Positions 1 through 5,819 of a DNA stretch of 6,203 nt are shown here, piece by piece (the stretch's first letter is position 1; every line of letters starts with the position of its first letter). Position numbers and translations under genes: made by a program. The notes under the pieces are model-generated. The model was not told the DNA's origin, did no database searches, and saw only the letters and a program-made list of their open reading frames with translations. The DNA comes from Chromatiales bacterium (lineage in GTDB: Bacteria > Pseudomonadota > Gammaproteobacteria > Chromatiales > Chromatiaceae): NCBI GenBank assembly GCA_024639625.1, contig JAHEIA010000200.1, forward strand, positions 1-6,203. The letters are read 5' to 3'.

Positions 1-374
1 TCGCGGCATTTTTCCAGCGCGATTGTCGCGAGGTCGATCTGAGTGCCAACGAAGAGTTGCAGGTGTTGCGTATCGTACAGGAGGCGCTGGCAAACGCACG
101 CAAGCACGCGGCTGCGCATACCGTGCGCGTTCTATTGCGTTGCCGCCGTCTCGGGCAATACGTTCTGCTGGTTGAGGATGACGGTGTGGGTTTTGAGCAT
201 CCGGTGCGCAAAGGTTATCCCGGCGAACACATCGGGTTGAGCATCATGCGCGAGCGGGCGCTCCGCTTGGGGGCTCAACTGCGTATCGAAAGCGAACCCG
301 GCGAAGGCACTCGAGTAGAATTGGCCTTTCGCCCCAGCGAACGCCTGATCGACGCACCGAATGAAGGTTATTGA
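1..374 (+). CDS. narX: NarX-like sensor histidine kinase, C-terminal ATPase domain (5' end outside window)
   Basis: Only about the last 123 codons are present; the frame is open from base 3 and ends at TGA 372-374. The visible part is the HATPase_c domain of a NarX/NarQ-type (HisKA_3 class) sensor kinase, which binds ATP for autophosphorylation. An N-box is seen as EALANARKHA, a G1/D-box as VEDDGVGF and a G2-type motif as HIGLSIMRERA, followed by a glycine-rich end (SEPGEGTRVELAF). The HIGLSIMRERA segment closely resembles the matching stretch of NarX as I recall it. The sensor, HAMP and phospho-acceptor histidine regions lie upstream and cannot be judged, so nitrate/nitrite sensing is inferred from family resemblance and from the adjacent NarL-like regulator. 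Another HisKA_3 sensor of the same subfamily is possible. Confidence 0.85.
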   Translation, partial: AAFFQRDCREVDLSANEELQVLRIVQEALANARKHAAAHTVRVLLRCRRLGQYVLLVEDDGVGFEHPVRKGYPGEHIGLSIMRERALRLGAQLRIESEPGEGTRVELAFRPSERLIDAPNEGY

Positions 375-376
375 AC

Positions 377-1039
377 ATGCGGGTTCTATTGATTGACGAC
401 CACGCGCTGTTTCGCATTGGGCTGCGCGAGTTGCTCGAGCGCCGCGGCATAGACGTGATTGCCGCCGAGGGCGATTGCGATGAGGGCGTCCGTTTGGCCT
501 CGGTGCGCGATCCGGACGTCGTTCTGCTCGACATGCGCATGCCGCAGATGTCGGGTATCGAACTGCTGCGGCGTCTGCGCGAACTGGGGCTCCAGATGCC
601 CATCGTGATGCTGACCACCAGCCGTGACGAATCGGACGTCATCGACTCTCTCCAATCGGGAGCGCAAGGCTACCTGTTAAAGGACATGGAGCCAGAGGAA
701 TTGATTGCCGCTCTGCAGCAGATCGTGCAAGGGCAAACCGTGGTCGCGAAAGAGCTGACCGGCGTTCTGGCGAAAGCGGTGCAGGGTGATGCGCGCGAAC
801 AGTCCCCGGCTGCCATCTCGTTTGCCGACCTGACGCCGCGAGAGCGAGAAATCCTGTGTCATCTGGCGGAAGGGCAGAGCAACAAGGTGATCGCAAAACA
901 TCTCGGGATCTCCGACGGCACGGTCAAGCTGCATGTGAAAGCGATCCTGCGCAAGCTGGACGTCCACTCCAGGGTCGAGGCAGCCGTGATTGCGGTGGAG
1001 CAGGGTCTTTGTGGCAGGAAACCGTCGACGACAGGGTGA
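377..1039 (+). CDS. narL: NarL-family response regulator (REC + LuxR-type HTH)
   Basis: A complete 220-residue regulator. Residues 1-120 form the receiver domain: acidic pair D7-D8, phospho-acceptor D52 in LLDMRMP, T80 and K102. D52, T80 and K102 have the same spacing as D59, S87 and K109 of E. coli NarL. GYLLKDMEPEELIAAL after the lysine is very NarL-like. Residues about 149-210 are a LuxR/GerE helix-turn-helix (LTPREREIL, then NKVIAKHLGISDGTVKLHVK and SRVEAAV), which binds DNA as a dimer. ATG 377 is preferred because AAGG at 364-367 lies 9 nt upstream and translation then begins MRVLLIDD; an in-frame TTG at 371 is less likely. The ATG is 2 nt after the kinase stop, implying one transcript and coupled translation. 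In E. coli the homologue controls nitrate and nitrite respiration genes; here that role is inferred. No NarL target sites were identified. Confidence 0.93.
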   Translation: MRVLLIDDHALFRIGLRELLERRGIDVIAAEGDCDEGVRLASVRDPDVVLLDMRMPQMSGIELLRRLRELGLQMPIVMLTTSRDESDVIDSLQSGAQGYLLKDMEPEELIAALQQIVQGQTVVAKELTGVLAKAVQGDAREQSPAAISFADLTPREREILCHLAEGQSNKVIAKHLGISDGTVKLHVKAILRKLDVHSRVEAAVIAVEQGLCGRKPSTTG

Positions 1040-1255
1040 CAGGATCGGGTCGCAGCCGGAGAACGGTCGCTGTGTTTGGTCTCCGGTGCCTCTGCGGGCT
1101 TGCCGCTTGGCGAGTTCGCCATGAATACCGGTCTGCGCTGATGGAATGACGATACTTCGCGATCGCGTGCGCAACCGCTCAGGCCAGCGCCGGGCACCAC
1201 CTTGTGATGTCGCCGCGCGCTGCCCGGGATCCTTCGCGGTGTCCGAGCGGCGGAT
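1040..1255. other. Convergent narL/cysG intergenic region
   Basis: The 216 nt separate the 3' ends of narL (plus) and cysG (minus). I see no reading frame with a ribosome site or protein-like composition. Two inverted repeats could help end transcription. CCGGAGA 1056-1062 pairs with TCTCCGG 1080-1086 (17-nt loop), and CCGGGCA 1190-1196 pairs with TGCCCGG 1221-1227 (24-nt loop). Neither is followed by a T-run on either strand, so they are not convincing intrinsic terminators. A 10-bp palindrome CGCGATCGCG lies at 1158-1167. Confidence 0.5.
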
Positions 1256-2695
1256 TCACGTGCCGCGGGCCACGGTTTCCAGTGGGCTGGTTGCACCTCG
1301 CTCCGAGTGGGGCGGGGCGCGATACCAGGAGAGCTTTTCCTGCAACCGGACGACCTCGCCCACGATCAGCAGGGTCGGTGGCTTTGGCTGCTCGCGCCGC
1401 ACGATCTGCGGGAGATCGGACAGTGTGCCGGTGAACACCCTTTGCATTTGCGTGGTGCCCTGCTGCACCAATGCAGCCGGCATCTGCGCCGACACACCGT
1501 GTTGCACCAGATTCTGGCAGATGACCGGCAGACCGTGCAGGCCCATGTAGAAGACCAGGGTTTGCTTTGGTTGCGCAAGCTGTGACCAGTTAAGATTGAT
1601 GCTGCCGTCCTTGAGGTGCCCGGTGACGAAGGTGACCGACTGGGCGTGGTCCCTGTGGGTCAACGGGATGCCGGCGTACGCGGCGCAACCGGATGCGGCG
1701 GTGATCCCCGGGACGACTTGAAAGGGGACGTTTTCCGCGGCCAAGGTGTCGATCTCTTCGCCCCCGCGACCGAAGATGAAGGGATCACCTCCTTTGAGGC
1801 GCACCACCCGCTTGCCATCCTTCGCGAGTTTGGCCAACAGCTGGTTAATCTCCTCCTGGCGCATGGCGTGATGGTCGCGCTCCTTCCCGACATAGATGCG
1901 TTGAGCATCGCGCCGAGTCATATCCAGTATTGCTTGCGCAACCAGCCGATCATAGACCACTACCTCCGCCTGCTGCATGAGCCGAAGGGCCCGAAAGGTC
2001 AACAGATCAGGATCTCCCGGGCCGGCGCCAACGAGGTAAACTTCGCCCATCTCGCCACTGGACGGTGTTTCCTCCAGGGTCTTGCGCAGCAACACCTCGG
2101 CTTCCTCGTGATGCCCTGAGAATACCCGCTCCGCGACCCCCCCCTGCAAGGTTCGATCCCAGAAGCGTCGTCGTTCCCGAGGGTCGGCGAACTTGGCTTT
2201 CACCTGCTCGCGAAACCGGCTGGCGAGTTCTGCGAGACCTCCGAAGGCAGCCGGAACCAACGATTCCAGGCGGGTTCGGATGAGCCTGGCGAGGACCGGC
2301 GAGGCACCGCCGGTGGAAATCGCGACCACCACCGGCGAGCGGTCGATGATCGAGGGTACGATAAAGCTGCATTCGCTTGGGTGGTCCACGACGTTTACCG
2401 GTACGCTCCGATCGTCCGCCGCTTGCGCGATTTCCTGGTTGGTGGTGCGCTCGTTGGTCGCGGCGACAGCAAGCGCGACACCGTTCAAGTCGGAAACAAG
2501 GAACGGTCGCTCAGCGTATTCGATCCTGCCCTCTGCTATGTGCCTGCGCAGCGTCTCGCTGACTCGTGGGGCGACCAAGACCACCCGCGCCCGGGCCTTC
2601 AACAGGAGTTCGACCTTGCGCAGGGCGACATCGCCACCGCCAACCACCAAGCAAGGCCTGCCTTCGACGTTAAGAAAGATAGGAAGAAATTGCAT
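1256..2695 (-). CDS. cysG: Siroheme synthase CysG (precorrin-2 dehydrogenase/ferrochelatase fused to uroporphyrinogen-III methyltransferase)
   Basis: A 479-residue fusion enzyme of the cytoplasm. It methylates uroporphyrinogen III twice to precorrin-2, oxidises that with NAD to sirohydrochlorin, and inserts iron to give siroheme. N-terminal part (1 to about 200): Rossmann loop VVGGGDVALRK (17-27), NVVDHP with D104 at the same number as the catalytic Asp of Salmonella CysG, and PSIIDRSP. The methyltransferase starts near 218: VGAGPGDPDLL (222-232), D249 and K271 (D248 and K270 in Salmonella), GGDPFIFGRGGEE (302-314) and VPGITAASG. The start is ATG at 2695-2693: AGGAG lies 7 nt upstream and the protein then begins MQFLPIFLNVEG as the family does; upstream ATGs only add an arginine-rich tail. 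It is about 20 residues longer than E. coli CysG, with a variable C-terminal tail. The usual phosphoserine position (128) is Thr. An unusual G8 run (plus strand C8, 2137-2144) falls in the linker at residues 184-187. Confidence 0.97.
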   Translation of the reverse strand: MQFLPIFLNVEGRPCLVVGGGDVALRKVELLLKARARVVLVAPRVSETLRRHIAEGRIEYAERPFLVSDLNGVALAVAATNERTTNQEIAQAADDRSVPVNVVDHPSECSFIVPSIIDRSPVVVAISTGGASPVLARLIRTRLESLVPAAFGGLAELASRFREQVKAKFADPRERRRFWDRTLQGGVAERVFSGHHEEAEVLLRKTLEETPSSGEMGEVYLVGAGPGDPDLLTFRALRLMQQAEVVVYDRLVAQAILDMTRRDAQRIYVGKERDHHAMRQEEINQLLAKLAKDGKRVVRLKGGDPFIFGRGGEEIDTLAAENVPFQVVPGITAASGCAAYAGIPLTHRDHAQSVTFVTGHLKDGSINLNWSQLAQPKQTLVFYMGLHGLPVICQNLVQHGVSAQMPAALVQQGTTQMQRVFTGTLSDLPQIVRREQPKPPTLLIVGEVVRLQEKLSWYRAPPHSERGATSPLETVARGT

Positions 2696-2810
2696 TCGCT
2701 TGCTCCTGCGCATTGTGTTGATCGTCGCCGGCCTACTGGAGCGCAGTGGCGGCGCCAACCGATCGGGAAAGCCAGCACGCACGGAAAGAATATCACAATT
2801 CTCTAATGTT

Positions 2811-2831
2811 CTGCCCTATCGCATGGGGCAG
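2811..2831. promoter_or_regulatory. Dyad adjoining the rhodanese promoter (possible operator)
   Basis: CTGCCC (2811-2816) and GGGCAG (2826-2831) form a 6-bp inverted repeat with a 9-bp centre. It ends 2 bp before the -35 hexamer of the promoter facing the rhodanese gene, in the divergent region shared with cysG. The position suits an activator or repressor site, but no known consensus was recognised, so the role is inferred from location only. Confidence 0.3.
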
Positions 2832-2833
2832 GT

Positions 2834-2862
2834 TTGCGTAACGCGATCCCTTTGGCTATACT
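2834..2862 (+). promoter_or_regulatory. Sigma-70-type promoter for the rhodanese gene
   Basis: TTGCGT at 2834-2839 (3 of 6 consensus bases), a 17-bp spacer, then TATACT at 2857-2862 (5 of 6). The flanks become AT-rich just downstream. Transcription would start near 2869 and leave a leader of about 30 nt before ATG 2901. The same -35 hexamer and spacing recur before tusA. Confidence 0.6.
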
Positions 2863-2900
2863 TTACAAATTTAGTAAGTTATTAAATGCGAGGATACTCA

Positions 2901-3227
2901 ATGGTGCGCGAAATCGATTCCCGAGACCTGCAGGCACGAATTGCGGCGGGAGAGGTAATTCACCTGCTCGATATCCGAACACAGGGTGAGTTGGCCGCCG
3001 GCATACTGCCGGAGGCGAAGCATCTTCCCATGCATCTTATTCCGCTGCGCATGCACGAATTTCCTGCCGAAGGGGAAGTGGTCCTCTACTGCCGCAGCGG
3101 GGCGCGTTCGCACCACGCCTGTGCATACCTGATGCAGCGGGGCGTGCGCAATGTGGTCAACCTGCGCGGCGGGATCGTCGGTTGGGCGGGGAGCGGTTTA
3201 CCGGTCGAGCAGCGGCTTGCCGGGTAA
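2901..3227 (+). CDS. Single-domain rhodanese (sulfurtransferase) of the rhd-tusA-dsrE2 set
   Basis: A 108-residue, one-domain rhodanese, the usual length for this class. It takes sulfane sulfur from low-molecular-weight persulfide or thiosulfate on its catalytic cysteine and hands it to a carrier such as TusA. Visible family marks are LLDIRTQGEL (residues 22-31), the active-site loop YCRSGARS with C64 (63-70), and the C-terminal LRGGIVGWAGSGLPV motif. There is no signal peptide, so it should be cytoplasmic. ATG 2901 is chosen because AGGA at 2891-2894 lies 6 nt before it; the in-frame ATG at 2886 has no ribosome site and would add five residues. The gene is divergent from cysG and 209 nt ahead of tusA. 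In Allochromatium and many other sulfur oxidisers the order rhodanese, tusA, dsrE2 is the same, which supports a role in sulfur oxidation; thiolation or detoxification roles remain possible. Confidence 0.93.
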   Translation: MVREIDSRDLQARIAAGEVIHLLDIRTQGELAAGILPEAKHLPMHLIPLRMHEFPAEGEVVLYCRSGARSHHACAYLMQRGVRNVVNLRGGIVGWAGSGLPVEQRLAG

Positions 3228-3238
3228 GTGCCGAGCCG

Positions 3239-3254
3239 GCAGCCCCCGGGCTGC
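3239..3254 (+). other. GC-rich hairpin after the rhodanese gene
   Basis: GCAGCC (3239-3244), a 4-nt loop CCCG, and GGCTGC (3249-3254) make a 6-bp GC stem 11 nt past the rhodanese stop. No T-run follows, so it is a weak terminator at best. It may instead stabilise the 3' end of the rhodanese mRNA or merely reduce read-through into tusA. Confidence 0.3.
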
Positions 3255-3348
3255 GGAACTCCGGAGACCGACCGGGGCGGGCGTCCGGATCCCTGCGCGC
3301 CAACGTATTTGTGGTCCGGATGCGTGCCGACGAAATGCCAGGTTTCAC

Positions 3349-3377
3349 TTGCGTTTCAGCCCTACATGGCATATAAG
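3349..3377 (+). promoter_or_regulatory. Sigma-70-type promoter for tusA-dsrE2
   Basis: TTGCGT at 3349-3354, a 17-bp spacer, then TATAAG at 3372-3377 (5 of 6 consensus bases). Predicted start is near 3384, giving a leader of about 53 nt. The leader carries an inverted repeat TTAGC (3401-3405) / GCTAA (3415-3419) just before the ribosome site. This suggests tusA and dsrE2 can be transcribed independently of the rhodanese gene. Confidence 0.55.
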
Positions 3378-3436
3378 TTAGCACTCTGTGTTCTTCTAAT
3401 TTAGCGAATTTTTGGCTAACCCGGAGGTAGTCACCC

Positions 3437-3667
3437 ATGGCAGATTTCGATCAAGAACTGGACGCGAGCGGCCTGAATTGCCCTCTACCGATCCTTCGCG
3501 CCAAGAAAACTCTCAACCAGATGGATTCAGGCAAGGTGCTCCACATCATTGCGACCGATCCGGGTTCGGTAAAAGACTTCGAGGCGTTCTCCAAACAGAC
3601 CGGTAACGAACTGATGGAATCGAAGGAAGAAGGTGGCAAGTTCCACTTCCTGATCAAAAAGGCTTGA
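3437..3667 (+). CDS. tusA: Sulfur carrier protein TusA
   Basis: A 76-residue protein of the TusA/SirA/YeeD family, full length for the family. It carries a persulfide on the cysteine of the CPxP motif, seen here as LNCPLPILRAKK with C15, near the start of the first helix. The rest (GKVLHIIATDPGSVKDFEAF, then a C-terminal beta strand ending FHFLIKKA) fits the two-layer alpha/beta fold. The start at 3437 has GGAGG at 3423-3427, 9 nt upstream. In E. coli TusA feeds tRNA 2-thiouridine synthesis; in sulfur oxidisers TusA proteins encoded beside rhodanese and dsrE2 pass sulfur to DsrEFH/DsrC or the sHdr system. The neighbours here favour the second role, by inference. It has its own candidate promoter and is 45 nt ahead of dsrE2, probably co-transcribed. 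Confidence 0.96.
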   Translation: MADFDQELDASGLNCPLPILRAKKTLNQMDSGKVLHIIATDPGSVKDFEAFSKQTGNELMESKEEGGKFHFLIKKA

Positions 3668-3712
3668 TACCCCCCTGCCTAACTTGACTACACCACTCGG
3701 AGGGTAGATCGA

Positions 3713-4195
3713 ATGTCGGATGCAAAGAAGCTGGCGATCATCGCCACCAAGGGTTCGCTGGATTGGGCTTACCCGCCCTTCATCCTGGCGTCCACGGCAT
3801 CAGCTTTGGGCTATGAAACCCAGATTTTTTTTACTTTCTATGGCCTGCAACTCCTGCGCAAGCAGCTTTCGCTGGAGGTAACCCCGCTTGGTAACCCGGG
3901 AATGCCTATGCCAATGGCGATGGACAAATGGTTCCCGGTGCTGCTGACCGCTTTACCGGGAATGCAAAGTATGATGACCGCCATGATGAAGAAGAAGATG
4001 AAGGACAAGGGGGTTGCCAGCATCGAGGAACTGCGGGAATTGTGCCAGGAAGCAGAGGTGAAATTGATTGCCTGCCAGATGACGGTGGACCTGTTCGACA
4101 TGAATCCCGCGGAATTCATCGATGGAGTCGAGTACGCAGGGGCCGCCGCTTTCTTCGAATTCGCCGGGGACAGCGACATCTGCCTGTACATCTAG
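3713..4195 (+). CDS. dsrE2: DsrE2-family sulfurtransferase-like protein
   Basis: A 160-residue DsrE/DsrF/DsrH-superfamily protein of the DsrE2 branch. It opens with KLAIIATKGSLDWAYPPFILASTASALGYE, the nucleotide-fold-like start of the family, then IFFTFYGLQLL. A methionine-rich segment follows, with 10 Met between residues 60 and 100 (GNPGMPMPMAMDKWFPV, LPGMQSMMTAMMKKKMK), and then the family cysteine motif LIACQMTVDLF (C121). C111 and C157 are additional cysteines. DsrE2 proteins accompany TusA and rhodanese in sulfur oxidisers and are thought to store or relay sulfane sulfur; some are membrane-associated. The strong ribosome site GGAGGG (3699-3704) is 8 nt before ATG. A strong terminator follows 27 nt after the stop. 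Unusually, the coding sequence contains a T8 run (3825-3832) directly after a small hairpin. Confidence 0.92.
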   Translation: MSDAKKLAIIATKGSLDWAYPPFILASTASALGYETQIFFTFYGLQLLRKQLSLEVTPLGNPGMPMPMAMDKWFPVLLTALPGMQSMMTAMMKKKMKDKGVASIEELRELCQEAEVKLIACQMTVDLFDMNPAEFIDGVEYAGAAAFFEFAGDSDICLYI

Positions 4196-4222
4196 CGTAT
4201 ACCGCGTTCGTTAGGCTTCACC

Positions 4223-4258
4223 CGCAGAAAGCGCTGTCTTCGGACGGCGCTTTCTGCG
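4223..4258 (+). terminator. Strong UUCG-capped hairpin ending the tusA-dsrE2 transcript
   Basis: CGCAGAAAGCGCTGTC (4223-4238), loop TTCG (4239-4242), then GACGGCGCTTTCTGCG (4243-4258). The arms pair over all 16 positions with one G-U wobble and are closed by the very stable C(UUCG)G tetraloop. It starts 27 nt after the dsrE2 stop. The downstream strand is only moderately T-rich (TTCTGGGTGTTGGTGTT), so it may act as a terminator, an mRNA 3'-end protector, or both. Being palindromic, it may also block read-through from the convergent fadL-like gene. Confidence 0.85.
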
Positions 4259-4350
4259 TTCTGGGTGTTGGTGTTACGTCCGTGCCGCTGATTCTTCGGC
4301 CTGGCCTCGCCCGCGGCGGAGAGATCTTTCCCCGCCGGCGAACGCGACGC

Positions 4351-5613
4351 TCAAAGGAAGGATTTGCGGATCCCGAGCCCGAACAGGTTGACGTGGGCGC
4401 TGTATTTTCCGTCGTACGCGTCGGTTCCGTTGGGGTCGGTACCGTAGGTGCCGAACGGAACCGCAGACTGGAAGTTGCGATCCTTGAAGCGCACGTACAT
4501 GTAGCCTGCTTCCAGGCCCCATCCGTCCTCTAGCGCATAATCGACTCCGACACTGAATAGCTGCCTGTCGGCGCCCGGGATGCGGGCGCTAAAGTGGTCG
4601 TCGCCCTGTGGCGTTTCGTCGTAACTGTAACCGAATCGAAGCTGGGTCTTGGGATGGACTTGGTAGGTCAGGCCTAGCCGGTAGGCATTGGTATCGTCCC
4701 AGTCATTAGTGCTGGTCGTGAGGACGGTGCCGCTCGGCAGGATCCCGTCGGCTTTGACTTCGATTTGCTTGAATTTGGACCATCCGGTTCGGGTGATGTC
4801 GAATTCTAGCGCCACGGTGTCGGTAAATTCGTAACGTGCTCCTAGCTGCAGACGCCATGGGATATCCAGATTGGCCTTCGCCGGGATCGGAGTGCCCGGG
4901 CCCGCTGGGGGAAAGGGTTGGAACTTGCCTTCCGCAATGATCTTGGCATCGGAATGGTAACTCAGGCCAAAGCTCCATCGATCGACGTTGTATAGAAAAG
5001 CGAGATTCCAGCCCCAATCGTCCCCGGTGCCCTGGATGTCGATGAGGCTGGTGTTGAAGTTCAGCTTGTTCGCTGTGTAGTAGTCGATCCCGGCTGCGAC
5101 ACTGGCATTTTGATTGATGCGGTACGAAGCGGTGGCTGCGATATCCACCAATTCCAGTTTGCTGAGCGTTGGGTGCAGTGCCTGCGTAGTAGGCTGGCTC
5201 AGAGCAGGGAAGGTACCGGGCTGCCATTTGGTTTCCAGCCCAAAGGGCGCAGTTACACCCAAACCGAGAGACCAGGTGTCGTTGATCCGCAGCGCGCCAA
5301 AAAATGTCGGTATCGCGATCAGATCCTTACCCTTGCTGTCGTGTGCCCCGCTTGCGGTCTTTACACTTAGGTCCGGGGCGACTCCCATGAGTCCAAGGGT
5401 CATACTCGAGGCATCATGGAACGCCATGGCCGCCGGGTTGTATGTCAAGGCGCCGAGTTCGTCAGGATTTGCGACGAGCGCATTCGACAGCCCGAGCCCA
5501 GCAATAGAATTCTCCGGAATCGCGAAACCGGACGCAGCGACAGAATTCGCCGCCAGCGTTATGGCAGCGCCAAAACATGTTGCGACGGCATGGGCGAGGG
5601 ATCTTGCTTGCAT
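4351..5613 (-). CDS. FadL/OmpP1-family outer membrane transport protein
   Basis: A 420-residue outer membrane beta-barrel of the FadL/TodX family, which lets long-chain fatty acids or other hydrophobic compounds cross the outer membrane. A signal peptide occupies residues 1-27 with a probable cut after VAA. The mature protein begins SGFAIPENSIAGLGLSNA, like the N-terminal hatch of FadL, then shows the family NPAA motif (59-62). The remainder has alternating amphipathic strands rich in Y, W and G (for example WSLGLGVTAPFG, LRFGYSYDETPQGDD). The start ATG at 5613-5611 is favoured because GGGAGA lies 8 nt upstream and it places the signal peptide at the N terminus; the upstream in-frame ATGs at 5679 and 5637 lack a ribosome site. 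The protein ends KSFL, so the usual final aromatic residue is penultimate. The substrate cannot be told from sequence. It is divergent from the secreted-protein gene at 5944 and convergent with dsrE2. Confidence 0.93.
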   Translation of the reverse strand: MQARSLAHAVATCFGAAITLAANSVAASGFAIPENSIAGLGLSNALVANPDELGALTYNPAAMAFHDASSMTLGLMGVAPDLSVKTASGAHDSKGKDLIAIPTFFGALRINDTWSLGLGVTAPFGLETKWQPGTFPALSQPTTQALHPTLSKLELVDIAATASYRINQNASVAAGIDYYTANKLNFNTSLIDIQGTGDDWGWNLAFLYNVDRWSFGLSYHSDAKIIAEGKFQPFPPAGPGTPIPAKANLDIPWRLQLGARYEFTDTVALEFDITRTGWSKFKQIEVKADGILPSGTVLTTSTNDWDDTNAYRLGLTYQVHPKTQLRFGYSYDETPQGDDHFSARIPGADRQLFSVGVDYALEDGWGLEAGYMYVRFKDRNFQSAVPFGTYGTDPNGTDAYDGKYSAHVNLFGLGIRKSFL

Positions 5614-5695
5614 GGTTGGAGTCTCCCTTTCGTGCATGTGAATTTTTGTTGTGGCGAGAGATTCGATGGGACGATTCAAATAAACTATTTGCGAT

Positions 5696-5752
5696 GCTAA
5701 GGGATTAGCGTAGAAATAGCCAGGAACCCTCTGTCTTAGCGCATAGAAACAG
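5696..5752. repeat. Dyad plus spaced direct repeat upstream of the fadL-like gene
   Basis: GCTAA (5696-5700) and TTAGC (5705-5709) form a 5-bp inverted repeat around GGGA. TTAGCG at 5705-5710 recurs at 5736-5741, exactly 31 bp on, about three helical turns. Each copy is followed by a TAGAAA(T/C)AG stretch (5711-5719 and 5744-5752). The block lies about 83-140 nt upstream of the fadL-like start. It may bind a dimeric regulator, but none is identified. Confidence 0.35.
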
Positions 5753-5819
5753 ACGCTTTTCCTGACTGCCGAGGCGACGTGCAGCCAGCCGTCTGCGGAA
5801 CGCCAAAGAACCGATTGAG

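Noticed and set aside
1158..1167. CGCGATCGCG palindrome as a HIP1-like repeat
   Set aside because: I noticed only this single copy, and HIP1 is a highly repeated cyanobacterial element; nothing else here suggests cyanobacteria.
677..1174. Minus-strand open frame of 165 codons opposite narL
   Set aside because: It overlaps the conserved receiver and HTH coding sequence, has no ribosome site and shows no family motif.
1146..1550. Plus-strand open frame of 134 codons antisense to the end of cysG
   Set aside because: It lies mostly opposite cysG, has no ribosome site and its composition (Arg, Cys and Pro rich) is that of a shadow frame.
1616..2119. Plus-strand open frame of 167 codons inside the cysG region
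   Set aside because: It is fully antisense to the conserved methyltransferase domain; protein motifs are only on the minus strand.
4314..4337. CGGCGG / CCGCCG hairpin as a terminator for the fadL-like gene
   Set aside because: The stem is only 6 bp with a 12-nt loop and no T-run follows on the minus strand; chance pairing in GC-rich DNA is likely.
3928..4533. Plus-strand open frame of 201 codons running from dsrE2 through the terminator into the fadL-like gene
   Set aside because: It spans two real genes and a strong terminator hairpin and its translation is arginine-rich with no motif.
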